From JAXMEB01 sp046348545 (lineage in GTDB: Bacteria > Pseudomonadota > Gammaproteobacteria > Berkiellales > Berkiellaceae), in NCBI GenBank assembly GCA_046348545.1, contig JAXMEB010000002.1, positions 620,001 to 684,000 of the forward strand: a stretch of DNA of 64,000 bases. Direction: 5' to 3'. The notes beneath the pieces are model-generated. The model was not told where the DNA came from, did not search any database, and saw nothing but the letters and a program-made list of their open reading frames with translations. A program made the position numbers and the translations under genes. Shown here in pieces: positions 32,033 through 42,200 of this stretch (the stretch's first letter is position 1; the number at the start of each line of letters is the position of its first letter).

Positions 32033-33278
32033 AACGCTACCTGACTGGTTAGCCTATATAGAATCAACAAGCCCCTCAAACCGTTGGGTACTAGGATTAG
32101 ATCGTGTCATAACCGTCGCGATGAAAAAAGGACTTCATCAATTTTCCTGTCCTGTTATCACCGTAGCGGGCACCAATGGGAAAGGCACAACGGTTGCGGG
32201 CATTAGCGCATTATTATTGAGCACAGGACTTCGTGTTGGAGCTTATTTTTCACCGCATCTTTTTCATTTCACAGAAAGAATCCAAATTGATGGCACTGCT
32301 GTTGATGAAGAGCTGCTCTTGAAAGCTTTTGAGACAATTGAGATTTTGCGAGGTGATACGCCTTTAACCTATTTTGAATTCATCACATTAGTGGCATTTC
32401 AGTGCTACCAGTGGTCAAATTTGGATGTATTGGTGTTAGAGGTGGGGCTGGGTGGGCGACTGGATGCTGTCAATTGTGTGTCGCCTGACATAGCTGTGAT
32501 CACTTCCGTTGACTATGATCATTGTGAATGGCTGGGATCGGATTTAGAAAGTATTGGGCGTGAAAAGGCCGGCATCTGCAGACCTAATATTCCATTATTG
32601 TTAGGGCGAGAAGCTATACTATCTTCAGTGCTTGATGTTGCTGCTTCTATGAACGCAATAGTCTATCAAGCAGGTAAAGACTTTGATTGGGAAGATAACT
32701 TAAAAAAGACATGGAAATTTCAGGGTAAGGTGTTGACAGGTTCGCTCCAATCTACATTTGCAGAGAGTAATTTACTGGCTATGGCGGCAGCTAATCTGGT
32801 TTTGAAAGACATTGCCAGTGAGCCTCCTATTGATCGCCCTATCGTCGTAGAAATGCCGGGTAGACATCATGTCTTAGAGATCGACGAGGTGACTTATATC
32901 CTTGATGTTGCGCATAATCCGCATGGTGCGAGGTGGCTTTCTGAGAGGGTTAGTCAATCAGCTAATTCTGGCCGACTTTTGGCCGTATGGTCTAGCTTTA
33001 AGGATAAAGATTTGCAGAACATTGCCACACCATTTGTTGGGATCATAGATGAATGGTTTATTGGGCCTTTAAATCACGCAAGGGGTGCAAATTTAGCTTT
33101 ACTAGCGGATACTCTAAAGACCTGTGGCGCAAATAATTTTAGAGAGTTTTCTAGCATTATTGGGGCATTTGAAGCTGCTAAACAGAAAGCGATTGCTGGA
33201 GATACCGTGCTTATTTTCGGATCGTTTGAAACGGTAGCCTCTGTGGCGAACGAAATTTATGACAAAAAGGAGAGTTAA
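32022..33278 (+). CDS. folC: folylpolyglutamate/dihydrofolate synthase FolC
   Basis: Adds glutamates to folate and makes dihydrofolate from dihydropteroate. ATG 32022 ([10 protein letters not shown]) is preferred to a TTG three codons earlier. 418 aa with the P-loop [10 protein letters not shown] (about 49-58), the FTSP-like [13 protein letters not shown] segment, [13 protein letters not shown] and [13 protein letters not shown], all typical of Mur-ligase-like FolC. Overlaps accD. Confidence 0.97.
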   Translation: MKPKTLPDWLAYIESTSPSNRWVLGLDRVITVAMKKGLHQFSCPVITVAGTNGKGTTVAGISALLLSTGLRVGAYFSPHLFHFTERIQIDGTAVDEELLLKAFETIEILRGDTPLTYFEFITLVAFQCYQWSNLDVLVLEVGLGGRLDAVNCVSPDIAVITSVDYDHCEWLGSDLESIGREKAGICRPNIPLLLGREAILSSVLDVAASMNAIVYQAGKDFDWEDNLKKTWKFQGKVLTGSLQSTFAESNLLAMAAANLVLKDIASEPPIDRPIVVEMPGRHHVLEIDEVTYILDVAHNPHGARWLSERVSQSANSGRLLAVWSSFKDKDLQNIATPFVGIIDEWFIGPLNHARGANLALLADTLKTCGANNFREFSSIIGAFEAAKQKAIAGDTVLIFGSFETVASVANEIYDKKES

Positions 33279-33279
33279 G

Positions 33280-34188
33280 ATGGATCAAAAATTGAAAGAA
33301 CGCGTATTTGGCGCTCTAGTCGTTGTTGCTATTGCTGTTATTTTTGTACCAATGCTTTTAGACAAACAGCAAGATCAAGCGGTGAATATATCAGAAGCAA
33401 TACCAACACCACCAATCGAAGAGACGGCTTTAGCAGATGTTCCTCAACAAGTTGCCGAGATAGAGGAAACAGTCAATCAACAACATTTAGAATCAGTTAC
33501 AGCAGCTTTGCCTAAAGAAGCAGCGCCTGTTGCACCTGAAACGAATAAAATATCAACTGAAATCGTACAGGCTGCTCAAGTGGAGATACCTGCACAACCT
33601 AAAGCTGCTATCATCGCCGTCGCACCGACACCTGCTCCAATTCAGCCGACAGCGAAAACCCCGGCACTAGCAACACCAAAAGCAGCACCGGCAACAACAG
33701 CGGCTGCTAGAGAATATCGCGTGCAGGAGATGCCTATTGCGAGTGTTTCAAGCGCTTCCGCGACTAATGATTTTCTAGCCGAGAATGATGAAACAGGGAT
33801 GTCCCGTGTTTCTAGCGCTGCAGCTGATTTTGCAGCAGAAGAAAAGCCAGCTCAAGCAGCTATAGCAGAAACGGCTGCAATTGAAAAACCTAAAGCCATT
33901 CAAAAATCCTCTGAAACAGTTGCAGCAGCGGTTCAACCCAATGAAGCAGGATGGGCTATTCAACTTGGTACATTTGCAAATCATTCAAATGCAAAAGCAC
34001 TAGAGCGTAAATTAAAAGACAAGGGCTATGCAGCCTTCTCGTATGAAGTAGAAAGTGGCCATCAAAAGTTAACTCGCGTCTTAGTTGGGCCTGAAGCTAA
34101 ACGTGAAGATGCAGCCAGAATGGTTTCTAAATTAGAAGCCAATGTTCAGATCAAGGGCGTTGTGATACGGTATGAACCCTTGGCCTGA
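33280..34188 (+). CDS. dedD: DedD-like SPOR-domain cell division protein
   Basis: 302 aa from ATG 33280 with an AAGGAG site just upstream. Short cytoplasmic start, one membrane helix (VFGALVVVAIAVIFVPMLL, about 8-26), a long Ala/Pro/Glu-rich periplasmic linker, and a C-terminal SPOR domain (WAIQLGTFANHSNAKALERK to the end) that binds denuded septal peptidoglycan. Position between folC and cvpA is as in E. coli. Confidence 0.93.
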   Translation: MDQKLKERVFGALVVVAIAVIFVPMLLDKQQDQAVNISEAIPTPPIEETALADVPQQVAEIEETVNQQHLESVTAALPKEAAPVAPETNKISTEIVQAAQVEIPAQPKAAIIAVAPTPAPIQPTAKTPALATPKAAPATTAAAREYRVQEMPIASVSSASATNDFLAENDETGMSRVSSAAADFAAEEKPAQAAIAETAAIEKPKAIQKSSETVAAAVQPNEAGWAIQLGTFANHSNAKALERKLKDKGYAAFSYEVESGHQKLTRVLVGPEAKREDAARMVSKLEANVQIKGVVIRYEPLA

Positions 34189-34211
34189 AAGGATAAAAAG
34201 AGGTCTAAAAA

Positions 34212-34727
34212 GTGAGTGAAATTAATTGGGCAGATATTATCATCCTGAGCATCATTGCCTTGTCGATTGTCATCAGTTTGATTAGAGGATTTGTCAAAGA
34301 AGCAATCAGTTTAACGAGCTGGGTATTGGCAGCTGGTTTTGCGATTAAATTTTGTCAGCCGCTATCTGGGTATATTACTTTCACCACGATGACTTCTTTA
34401 CGGATGATTATTGCGTTTTTATTGGTATTTGTCAGTTTGGTGTTTGTCGGAGCGATTATCAATTTCGTTGTTGGGAAAATGATTCGTAAAACACCCTTTA
34501 GTATGCCGGATAGAATTCTAGGCATGTTTTTTGGAGCGTTTCGGGGCGCGTTGGTTGTGAGCATGTTGGTTTTGCTGGCAGGGCTCACACCGTTCCCAAA
34601 CGATCCCTGGTGGAAGTCTTCAAAATTGGTGCCTAAATTTCAAGTGATTGCAGAATGGTTTCAACATCAATTGCCCACTGAAATTTCTCAGCATTTTGTA
34701 TTTCCAGTTCAATCAAACAATGCTTAA
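34212..34727 (+). CDS. cvpA: CvpA family membrane protein
   Basis: 171 aa, GTG start at 34212 preceded by AAGAGG. Four hydrophobic helices and the family features ADIIILSIIALSIVISLIRG at the start and MPDRILGMFFGAFRGALVV in the third quarter. In E. coli CvpA is needed for colicin V production and envelope stress tolerance. It lies directly before purF as usual. Confidence 0.95.
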   Translation: MSEINWADIIILSIIALSIVISLIRGFVKEAISLTSWVLAAGFAIKFCQPLSGYITFTTMTSLRMIIAFLLVFVSLVFVGAIINFVVGKMIRKTPFSMPDRILGMFFGAFRGALVVSMLVLLAGLTPFPNDPWWKSSKLVPKFQVIAEWFQHQLPTEISQHFVFPVQSNNA

Positions 34728-34744
34728 ATCAGAGTGAGGTATCC

Positions 34745-36253
34745 ATGTGTGGCGTCGTAGCAGTTTATGGCCGAGAGGAGGTGAATCAATCTATTTTTGA
34801 TGCATTAACGGTCCTTCAACATCGAGGTCAAGATGCAGCTGGCATTGTGACGGCTCATGGCGCTCAGCTCTATATGCGTAAAGCAAAAGGCTTGGTTAAT
34901 GAAGTGATTCGAACGCGCCATATGATGCGCTTAAAAGGAAATCTAGGTCTGGGGCATGTTCGATATCCAACAGCAGGCTCATCCAGTGAGCTAGAGGCGC
35001 AGCCTTTCTACGTGAATTCGCCATATGGGATTACGTTAGCGCACAATGGGAACTTAACCAATGCAGAAGAACTTAAATCGATCTTATTTCAAACAGATTT
35101 GCGCCATTTAATTACTAATTCAGACTCAGAGATTTTATTGAATGTATTAGCTCATGAATTGCAAAAATTCGGAAAGCTTCATCCAACGCCAGAAGAGATT
35201 TTTAAAGCAGTTGAAAACGTTCATCAGCGCATTCGAGGCTCGTATGCGGTTGTTTCATTAGTCACGAACGTCGGTATTTTGGCCTTTCGAGATCCAAATG
35301 GGATCAGGCCGCTAGTGTATGGTAAACGAGAGACAGCGCTGGGCACTGAATATATGATAGCTTCTGAAACGGTTGCTTTAGATTCGCAGGGATTCAAGGT
35401 CATTAATGATGTTCAGCCCGGCGAGGCGATATTTATCGACTTAGAAGGTCGTTGTCATGTTCGGCAATGTAGTGTGCGTCCCAAATTAACACCCTGTTTG
35501 TTTGAGTATGTTTATCTTGCTAGACCGGATTCATTTTTAGATAAAATCTCAGTTTATAAAGTGCGGATGAGCATCGGCCGGAGGCTGGGGCAGAAGATAT
35601 TAAGGGAATGGGCAGATCATGATATTCAAAAAGTCATCCCTGTCCCTGAAACTTCGAGACATGCAGCTTTAACTTTATCTAATGAAATTGGTGTTAAATT
35701 TCGAGAAGGTTTAGTTAAGAATCGGTACATTGGTCGTACTTTCATTATGCCAGGTCAAAAGGCGAGGAAAAAATCAGTCGCTCAAAAACTCAATGCAATC
35801 AATTTAGAATTTAAACATAAAAATGTTTTGTTAGTCGATGATTCGATTGTACGTGGTACAACTTGTAAAGAAATTATACAAATGGTCCGTGATGCGGGTG
35901 CGCAAAAAGTTTATTTTGCTTCAGCAGCACCACCTGTGCGATATCCAAATATTTACGGTATTGATATGCCCGTTGCAGATGAGCTGATTGCACATAATCG
36001 AACCGTTGAAGAGGTTGAGAAATTGATTGGCGCTGATAAATTGATTTACCTTGATTTAGAGGATTTGACTGAGGCTGTGAAAGAAGGCAATGAAAATATT
36101 GAGCAATTTGAAACGTCTATTTTTGACGGTCGCTATATCACAGGTGATGAATCTGCTTATTTAGCGCGAGTTTCCACTGTAAGATCCGATCAGGCTAAGG
36201 AAGACATCAATCGCCAAAAGGGCAGCGGTTTACACATTCTAAATCGTGCTTAA
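34745..36253 (+). CDS. purF: amidophosphoribosyltransferase PurF
   Basis: First step of purine synthesis: makes phosphoribosylamine from PRPP and glutamine. 502 aa. Begins MCGVVAVYG, so Cys2 becomes the N-terminal nucleophile after Met removal. Glutaminase features HNGNLTNAEEL and SDSEILLNVL are present, and the PRPP loop is VLLVDDSIVRGTTCKEI (about 360-376). Last gene of the truA-purF run; repeat elements follow 19 bases after the stop. Confidence 0.98.
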   Translation: MCGVVAVYGREEVNQSIFDALTVLQHRGQDAAGIVTAHGAQLYMRKAKGLVNEVIRTRHMMRLKGNLGLGHVRYPTAGSSSELEAQPFYVNSPYGITLAHNGNLTNAEELKSILFQTDLRHLITNSDSEILLNVLAHELQKFGKLHPTPEEIFKAVENVHQRIRGSYAVVSLVTNVGILAFRDPNGIRPLVYGKRETALGTEYMIASETVALDSQGFKVINDVQPGEAIFIDLEGRCHVRQCSVRPKLTPCLFEYVYLARPDSFLDKISVYKVRMSIGRRLGQKILREWADHDIQKVIPVPETSRHAALTLSNEIGVKFREGLVKNRYIGRTFIMPGQKARKKSVAQKLNAINLEFKHKNVLLVDDSIVRGTTCKEIIQMVRDAGAQKVYFASAAPPVRYPNIYGIDMPVADELIAHNRTVEEVEKLIGADKLIYLDLEDLTEAVKEGNENIEQFETSIFDGRYITGDESAYLARVSTVRSDQAKEDINRQKGSGLHILNRA

Positions 36254-36272
36254 ATTTCTCCTATTCGCGCTA

Positions 36273-36363
36273 TATACCCACAACAGATGATTTTTCGGGT
36301 ACCTGCGCTCTTACAGCTACGGACGGACAAGCAAACACCGCAAATTCAGCTGTGAAGGGTATA
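36273..36363 (+). repeat. R1 palindromic element, short variant (91 bp), first of a pair
   Basis: TATACCC and GGGTATA ends in the same orientation as 19084-19179, with nearly the same short middle (CTACGGACGGACAAGCAAAC), a few bases shorter. Its right TATA is shared with the next copy. Confidence 0.8.
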
Positions 36364-36453
36364 CCTACAACAGACGAATTTTTGGGTGCCTGCTCTTGCG
36401 AGCTACCGACAGACAAGCTAACTCTCAAGATTCAGTTGTGAAGAGGATGTATA
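36360..36453 (+). repeat. R1 palindromic element, degenerate short copy (94 bp), second of a pair
   Basis: Starts TATACCTACAACAGACGAAT and ends TTGTGAAGAGGATGTATA. About a quarter of positions differ from the neighbouring copy, so it is older. The two elements abut and share TATA, forming a tandem dimer. Confidence 0.7.
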
Positions 36454-36558
36454 CGACGATGTATCACAATGGTTTGACAAATGTTTTTTTTTGGCTAGTT
36501 CTTTTTATTCTTTACTCTGATACTATTTACATACATTTTTTCATACCTGGATTTGAGT

Positions 36559-37302
36559 ATGTTCACCTATTTAAAAAAAATTCTTTACGGTAATCTCTCT
36601 CCAGATTATGCTCAAGTCGTTGAATTAATTAGGCAACGACAGACAGATGAGATTCAACGAATGGACCTTTATAATTTATCTATGGAAGATGTTTTTGATC
36701 TAATATTAAATGCTCGAATTGAAGCTAAAAAAAACGAAGATAATTACTACTATACTCAGATATCACGGATATTATTCGAAAAGATGTCAAGGCTGTCTGG
36801 GGTCAGCTCTGGATATATTCTCAAAAAATTAGTTGCTTTACCTAGTGGCGAGCAATCAGTTGAGGCTTCAAATTTTTTGATCGATTTACTGAAAACTAGT
36901 CAGGTCATGCCTTCATCGAGCTTAGTGAACAGTTTGAATTTAGCGATCATCAACGCAATTGAAATCAATCAACGAGCGATTGTTGCTGATGTCATACAAT
37001 ATGCGTTTTCATTATCGCAAGAGACAGGTAATTCAGTATTGAATCATTTTCTTGAATCCGTTGAACTACGCTTAGGTCCAGCTCGTGAAAATTTGCTTGA
37101 GCAGCAAACCGTTTTCTTTCGGAAACGTCAAGCTGAAGAGAGTGGCTTCGTGATAGATGGTAATCGACAGAATCCTAAAAGGAAAAAAGCAGAATTTGAT
37201 GCACCTGAAGTGGATAGCGAAATGAAAATAGAAGAAGCGTTTTCACTCGTGGACCAGCAGCAAGTCAGTCTAAGAAGCGATAGGGGTCTCTATAGATTTT
37301 GA
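36559..37302 (+). CDS. hypothetical protein, 247 aa, with a basic NLS-like patch
   Basis: ATG 36559 ([11 protein letters not shown]) is chosen over a TTG two codons earlier. Cytosolic, largely alpha-helical, without signal peptide or membrane helix. Residues about 205-215 read NPKRKKAEF, a basic cluster that resembles a monopartite nuclear-localisation signal, followed by an acidic stretch. The gene stands alone behind the R1 dimer and ends 13 bases inside the convergent folD gene. I do not recognise a family. In a Legionellales-like genome it could be an effector, but nothing in the sequence proves that. Confidence 0.7.
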   Translation: MFTYLKKILYGNLSPDYAQVVELIRQRQTDEIQRMDLYNLSMEDVFDLILNARIEAKKNEDNYYYTQISRILFEKMSRLSGVSSGYILKKLVALPSGEQSVEASNFLIDLLKTSQVMPSSSLVNSLNLAIINAIEINQRAIVADVIQYAFSLSQETGNSVLNHFLESVELRLGPARENLLEQQTVFFRKRQAEESGFVIDGNRQNPKRKKAEFDAPEVDSEMKIEEAFSLVDQQQVSLRSDRGLYRF

Positions 37303-38144
37303 TTCGTTGCTGCCTGTAGCGTATTAAGTAATAACATCGTAACGGTCATAGGGCCAACGCCGCCAGGGACGGGGGTGATGTAGGCTGCGCGTGTTTTTGC
37401 AACTTCAAACTCAATATCGCCAACTAATTTTCCATTTTCTAGACGGTTCATGCCAACATCAATGACCCAAGCACCCGGTTTGATCCAATCTCCTTGAATC
37501 AGATGAGGTTTTCCAACTGCAACGACCAACAGATCAGCTGCGCTGACTTGTGACTTTAAATCTTGCGTGAATCGATGGCAGATGGTCACAGTTGCACCAG
37601 CGAGTAAGAGTTCAAGTGACATGGGTCGGCCCACAATGTTAGAAGCGCCCACGACGCAAGCTTGTATCCCTCTAATAGGAGCTTTATGAAACCTAAGCAT
37701 TTCCATAATGCCGTAGGGTGTACAGGGTCTAAGCGTCGGATTCCGGCCAGCTAAGCGACCTAAATTGTAAGGATGAAATCCGTCAACATCTTTGTGAGGA
37801 GTAATCGCTTCGATGATAAGATTAGGATTAATATGCTGAGGCAAAGGAAGCTGCACTAAAATCCCATCGATAGTTTCATCTTGATTCAGATTTTTAATCA
37901 GATTGACTAATTCTGATTCTGGGGTAGATGCGGGTAAATTATAGGCAAAAGATTGAATTCCAACTTCCTCACAAGCTTTTCGCTTGTGTTGGACATAAAT
38001 TGTCGAAGCAGGATCGCTCCCAACGATGATAACAGCTAGTCCAGGGCATTTGAGTCCATCTCGAATTCGATTTTGAACTGCTAACTTGATATTGTTGCGG
38101 ATTTCAGTCGCAATTTGCTTACCATCAATGAGGGTTGCGGCCAT
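37290..38144 (-). CDS. folD: bifunctional methylenetetrahydrofolate dehydrogenase/cyclohydrolase FolD
   Basis: Interconverts 5,10-methylene- and 10-formyl-tetrahydrofolate in one-carbon metabolism. 284 aa from ATG 38144. Signatures: [22 protein letters not shown] (in part, with the catalytic Lys), [14 protein letters not shown] and the NADP-binding [15 protein letters not shown] near the C-terminus. Convergent with the preceding gene and divergent from the tRNA cluster. Confidence 0.97.
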   Translation of the reverse strand: MAATLIDGKQIATEIRNNIKLAVQNRIRDGLKCPGLAVIIVGSDPASTIYVQHKRKACEEVGIQSFAYNLPASTPESELVNLIKNLNQDETIDGILVQLPLPQHINPNLIIEAITPHKDVDGFHPYNLGRLAGRNPTLRPCTPYGIMEMLRFHKAPIRGIQACVVGASNIVGRPMSLELLLAGATVTICHRFTQDLKSQVSAADLLVVAVGKPHLIQGDWIKPGAWVIDVGMNRLENGKLVGDIEFEVAKTRAAYITPVPGGVGPMTVTMLLLNTLQAATNQNL

Positions 38145-38234
38145 AAGTTAATTTACTTTCTGCTTTGGAGTGGTGGAATGTTCGCCATTGCAGCAGGTTT
38201 TAAATAAAAGCGCAAACTGCGGATGCAGATTTGT

Positions 38235-38263
38235 TTGACGATCGGGGCGTGAATCAGTATAGT
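38235..38263 (+). promoter_or_regulatory. sigma70 promoter of the tRNA-Pro-Arg-His-Lys-Leu cluster
   Basis: TTGACG, 17-base spacer, TATAGT, followed by a GC-rich discriminator (TCCCCG) as is typical of growth-rate/stringently controlled stable-RNA promoters. It lies 25 bases before the first tRNA. Confidence 0.75.
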
Positions 38264-38287
38264 TCCCCGTCTAGAGTGCATAGCTTT

Positions 38288-38364
38288 CGGGGTATAGCGC
38301 AGCCTGGTAGCGCACCTGCTTTGGGAGCAGGCTGTCGGGGGTTCAAATCCCTCTACCCCGACCA
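38288..38364 (+). tRNA. tRNA-Pro (anticodon TGG)
   Basis: 77-base cloverleaf with acceptor CGGGGTA/TACCCCG, anticodon loop TTTGGGA, TTCAAAT T-loop and encoded CCA. First of a five-tRNA cluster. Confidence 0.97.
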
Positions 38365-38370
38365 ATTTGT

Positions 38371-38447
38371 GCGCTTGTAGCTCACTCGGATAGAGCATCG
38401 GCCTTCTAAGCCGAGGGTAGCAGGTTCGAATCCTGCCAAGCGCGCCA
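38371..38447 (+). tRNA. tRNA-Arg (anticodon TCT)
   Basis: 77 bases, acceptor GCGCTTG/CAAGCGC, anticodon loop CTTCTAA, T-loop TTCGAAT, encoded CCA. Confidence 0.96.
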
Positions 38448-38455
38448 GGTTTAGT

Positions 38456-38532
38456 GGTGAGCGTAGCTCAGTTGGTAGAGCCCCGGATTGTGATTCCGGT
38501 TGTCGTGGGTTCGAGTCCCATCGTTCACCCCA
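38456..38532 (+). tRNA. tRNA-His (anticodon GTG)
   Basis: Acceptor GTGAGCG/CGTTCAC with a G at position -1 opposite C73, the His identity feature. Anticodon loop TTGTGAT; encoded CCA. Confidence 0.96.
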
Positions 38533-38552
38533 TTTTGAAAATGGGAGTATCT

Positions 38553-38628
<76 letters not shown>

Positions 38629-38653
38629 GTTACTCGGTATGCTCAAAAAGTAT

Positions 38654-38738
38654 GCGAAAGTGGCGGAATTGGTAGACGCGCAGGATTTAGGTTCCTGTGG
38701 GGTAACCCGTGAGAGTTCGATTCTCTCCTTTCGCACCA
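38654..38738 (+). tRNA. tRNA-Leu (anticodon TAG)
   Basis: 85 bases with the long variable arm of a class II tRNA, acceptor GCGAAAG/CTTTCGC, anticodon loop TTTAGGT, encoded CCA. Last of the cluster; tig begins 51 bases later with no terminator visible, so read-through into tig is possible. Confidence 0.96.
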
Positions 38739-38789
38739 TCTGTTAATCTGTACGTTTTATTGTGTTGAAGTTTAAAAGTGAGGTCGCCC

Positions 38790-40076
38790 ATGGAAGTGTC
38801 AGTTGAGAACACAAGCCCGCTTGGTCGTCGTTTAAAAATTAACGTGCCCGATGCTAATTTATCCGGAAAGATCACCAGTCGCTTGAACCAACTCTCTAAA
38901 GAAGTCCGTTTGAAGGGTTTTCGACCTGGTAACGTCCCTCATAATGTGATGCAGAGACGTTTTGGGAAATCTGTCCACGCGGAAATTCTGAATGAGGTGA
39001 TCCAAAATTCATTTGGTGAGGCATTAAAGCAGCATCAACTTCAACCGACAGGCATGCCAACTATTGAAGATATCCGTGAAGATGACAAATCAAGTGGTGT
39101 CGAATTTATTGCAATTTTTGAAGTGTTTCCGGAAATTAACTTAACTGAATTTAACACTTATGAGGTTGAAAAACCTATTGTCACATTGACGGATGAAGAT
39201 GTTAAACAAACTTTGCAAAAAATGTGTAATCAAATGGGGCACTGGCATGATGTTGAGCGTGCTGCAAAGCTAAGCGATAAAATCAAGCTTTCTGTAAATT
39301 ACACTTTGATTGATGAAGACCCAATTCAGCATGATGACTTTGAAATTACACTGGATGAGAAGACAGTTTTAAAAGATCTATTGTCTGCCTTAATAGATCA
39401 GAAGGCGGGTGACACATTTGATGTTCAAACGACCTACCCGGATAGCTGGCCGGATAAGAAAATGGCGAATAAGTCCGTTGCCTTCAAAGGTGAGATCAAA
39501 ACAGTTTATGAAAGACACGCTTTAAAGCCGGAAGACTTGGCTAAGCATTTTGATGTCTCAGGTGATGACTGGGAATCGAAATTAAATGAAAAAGTCAAAG
39601 AAGAACTAGAAAAACAGGTAAATGACGTACGAGACAATATTGTTAAAGAGCGAGTTCTCCAGCTCCTGGATGAAAAAAATACGGTTGATGTGCCGCAAAG
39701 CCTTATTCAACAAGAAAAGAGAGCAATGCAGCAAGAAATGGCAAACATGCGAAAAACGCGTGTGAGTGAGGAAGGCGATGCTGCATTTGAAGAAAATGCT
39801 CAGCGTCGTGTTGTGCTTGGTCTTTTGATCAATGAAGTTGTCAAACAGAAGAATATCAAAGTAGACGGCAAACGAGTTCGCGCTGAAATTGAGAACATTG
39901 CTAAGCGTTTTGGCCAACCAGAAGAAATCGTGCGCGCATATTATCGAAACGAGCGCCTACTTCATCAGGTTGAACGTCAAGTACTACTTGATCAGGCTGT
40001 TGAAGCAATCTTAGTAGAAGCTAAGGTAGTTGATAAACCGATGGCTTTTGACGAATTAATGAAAGAAGCAGAGTAG
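38790..40076 (+). CDS. tig: trigger factor
   Basis: Ribosome-bound chaperone and peptidyl-prolyl isomerase that receives nascent chains. ATG 38790 after GTGAGG; a GTG at 38778 is less likely. 428 aa. Ribosome-docking signature GFRPGNVPHNVMQRRFG (about 45-61), PPIase domain (about 155-240) and the C-terminal helical chaperone arms. The usual order tig-clpP-clpX-lon-hup follows. Confidence 0.97.
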   Translation: MEVSVENTSPLGRRLKINVPDANLSGKITSRLNQLSKEVRLKGFRPGNVPHNVMQRRFGKSVHAEILNEVIQNSFGEALKQHQLQPTGMPTIEDIREDDKSSGVEFIAIFEVFPEINLTEFNTYEVEKPIVTLTDEDVKQTLQKMCNQMGHWHDVERAAKLSDKIKLSVNYTLIDEDPIQHDDFEITLDEKTVLKDLLSALIDQKAGDTFDVQTTYPDSWPDKKMANKSVAFKGEIKTVYERHALKPEDLAKHFDVSGDDWESKLNEKVKEELEKQVNDVRDNIVKERVLQLLDEKNTVDVPQSLIQQEKRAMQQEMANMRKTRVSEEGDAAFEENAQRRVVLGLLINEVVKQKNIKVDGKRVRAEIENIAKRFGQPEEIVRAYYRNERLLHQVERQVLLDQAVEAILVEAKVVDKPMAFDELMKEAE

Positions 40077-40094
40077 AAAAAGGAACAAGCAATC

Positions 40095-40718
40095 ATGCTA
40101 GATACAAGCAACTGGGAGCGCTCGTCGCCGCAAGCTATTGGGTTAGTGCCTATTGTTGTTGAACAGTCTGCAAGAGGCGAAAGAGCTTATGATATTTACT
40201 CGCGCCTTCTGAAAGAGCGAGTTGTCTTCCTGATTGGCCCGGTTGAAGATAACATGGCTAACTTGGTCATTGCTCAGCTCTTGTTTTTAGAGTCTGAGAA
40301 TCCAGACAAAGATATTTATTTGTATATCAACTCACCTGGTGGTGCCGTCACCGCGGGTTTGGCGATTTACGACACGATGCAATTTATCAAACCGGATGTC
40401 AGCACTGTCTGTATTGGTCAAGCTTGTAGTATGGGAGCCGTGTTGCTTGCCGGCGGCGCTAAAGGTAAACGGCACGCCCTACCTAATTCCCGAATGATGA
40501 TCCATCAACCTCATGGCGGATTTCAGGGGCAGGCGAGCGATATTGAAATTCATACTCGAGAAATGCTAAAGGCGAGACACGCATTAAATCAGATCTTGGC
40601 TAATCACACAGGTCGTCCGGTTGATTTAGTTGCTCAAGATACTGACCGTGATAATTTCATGGGTGGTGAAGATGCTGTTAAATATGGACTAATTGATTCA
40701 GTGATGTCTAAAAGGTAA
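40095..40718 (+). CDS. clpP: ATP-dependent Clp protease proteolytic subunit ClpP
   Basis: Serine peptidase forming the barrel that degrades proteins unfolded by ClpX or ClpA. 207 aa. Catalytic Ser112 in GQACSMGAV and His137 in MMIHQPHGG are visible; the Asp is in the [10 protein letters not shown] region. 18 bases after tig. Confidence 0.98.
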   Translation: MLDTSNWERSSPQAIGLVPIVVEQSARGERAYDIYSRLLKERVVFLIGPVEDNMANLVIAQLLFLESENPDKDIYLYINSPGGAVTAGLAIYDTMQFIKPDVSTVCIGQACSMGAVLLAGGAKGKRHALPNSRMMIHQPHGGFQGQASDIEIHTREMLKARHALNQILANHTGRPVDLVAQDTDRDNFMGGEDAVKYGLIDSVMSKR

Positions 40719-40815
40719 AAACTGTAATCAGTGCATGTACAGTCTAGGCATTTCATATAACTAATTGAGCTCACTAGCAAATAAGATCTTTGGGTAAAGT
40801 TTTGAATATTGATGC

Positions 40816-40844
40816 CTTGACTTTCTATGGCCTTACCCACATGT
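40816..40844 (+). promoter_or_regulatory. heat-shock (sigma32-like) promoter upstream of clpX
   Basis: CTTGAC, 14-base spacer, CCCACATGT: close to the sigma32 consensus CTTGAAA-N11-16-CCCCATNT. It lies in the 163-base clpP-clpX gap, 38 bases before the clpX start, and could drive clpX-lon-hup separately from tig-clpP. Confidence 0.55.
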
Positions 40845-40881
40845 TAGAGAGATAGCGGTATAAGAATAAAAAGGTGGGCTA

Positions 40882-42171
40882 ATGAGTGACAGTTCTGGGC
40901 GTGGAGATGAAAGCGGAAAGCTTCTCTATTGTTCTTTTTGTGGAAAGAGCCAACATGAAGTCAGAAAGCTTATTGCTGGGCCGTCTGTTTTTATCTGTGA
41001 TGAATGTGTTGAGCTTTGCAACGATATCATTCGAGAAGAAATAGAAGAAACAAGCGTCACCAGTCCTCAGGCTAAGTTACCTTCACCCAAGGAAATTAAA
41101 GAAATTTTAGATGAGTACGTGATTGGTCAAACCCGTGCCAAGAAAGTGCTATCAGTCGCAGTTTATAATCATTACAAGCGTCTTCAAAGTAACATTAAAG
41201 ATGATCATGTCGAACTCGGCAAGAGTAACATTCTTTTGATTGGGCCAACGGGTAGTGGTAAGACGTTATTAGCGGAAACTTTGGCTCGTTTATTGAATGT
41301 TCCTTTTACGATTGCTGATGCGACTACATTGACGGAAGCGGGTTATGTTGGGGAAGATGTTGAAAACATCATCCAAAAACTGCTTCAAAAGTGTGATTAT
41401 GATGTCGAAAAAGCGCAACAAGGCATTGTTTATATTGACGAAATTGACAAAATCTCAAGAAAGTCTGAAAACCCTTCGATCACACGAGATGTTTCTGGTG
41501 AAGGGGTTCAACAAGCATTGCTTAAATTGATAGAAGGCACTACAGCTTCTGTTCCACCACAAGGCGGGCGTAAACATCCTCAGCAAGAATTTTTACAAGT
41601 AAATACGAGTGGCATTTTGTTTATTTGCGGTGGTGCTTTTGCGGGCCTTGATAAAGTCATCCAAGCTCGTTCTGAGAAAGGCGGCATTGGTTTTACTGCC
41701 AATGTGAAGAGTAAATCAGAGCAGAAAAAGATTGGTGAAGTCCTTAATAATGTTGAGCCAGAGGATTTGATTAAATTTGGATTGATTCCTGAGTTCGTTG
41801 GACGTTTGCCAGTGGTTGCGACATTAGAAGAATTGGATGAGGCTGCTTTAATTAACATTCTCACAGAGCCTAAAAATGCTTTGACGAAACAGTATCAAAA
41901 GCTCTTTGAAATGGAGCATGTTGAACTCGAGTTTAGAGAGGCTGCATTGATTGCAGTCGCTAAAAAAGCAATGGCTCGTAAAACGGGTGCGCGTGGTTTG
42001 CGTTCTATTTTGGAGCAAGTGCTGCTTGATACCATGTACGAGTTACCCTCACTTGCTGGGGTTGCTAAAGTTGTTATTGATGAGCCGTTTATTGAGGGAA
42101 CGAGTCCCCCTATTTTGATTTATCAAAATAATCCTGAAGCAAAGCGTGTTGCGCAGAAAGGGGAAGGCTGA
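40882..42171 (+). CDS. clpX: ATP-dependent Clp protease ATP-binding subunit ClpX
   Basis: AAA+ unfoldase that feeds substrates to ClpP. 429 aa. N-terminal four-cysteine zinc domain (C17, C20, C39, C42), Walker A GPTGSGKT (121-128), Walker [11 protein letters not shown], pore loop GYVGEDVE, sensor/arginine region and the IGF-type ClpP-binding loop near [19 protein letters not shown] precedes the ATG. Confidence 0.98.
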   Translation: MSDSSGRGDESGKLLYCSFCGKSQHEVRKLIAGPSVFICDECVELCNDIIREEIEETSVTSPQAKLPSPKEIKEILDEYVIGQTRAKKVLSVAVYNHYKRLQSNIKDDHVELGKSNILLIGPTGSGKTLLAETLARLLNVPFTIADATTLTEAGYVGEDVENIIQKLLQKCDYDVEKAQQGIVYIDEIDKISRKSENPSITRDVSGEGVQQALLKLIEGTTASVPPQGGRKHPQQEFLQVNTSGILFICGGAFAGLDKVIQARSEKGGIGFTANVKSKSEQKKIGEVLNNVEPEDLIKFGLIPEFVGRLPVVATLEELDEAALINILTEPKNALTKQYQKLFEMEHVELEFREAALIAVAKKAMARKTGARGLRSILEQVLLDTMYELPSLAGVAKVVIDEPFIEGTSPPILIYQNNPEAKRVAQKGEG

Positions 42172-42200
42172 AATTAGTTTAATGACCAGAGGGAGTTACC

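Noticed and set aside
36396..36593. 65-codon ORF starting in the R1 dimer
   Set aside because: Starts inside a repeat and overlaps the better-supported gene at 36559 in another frame.
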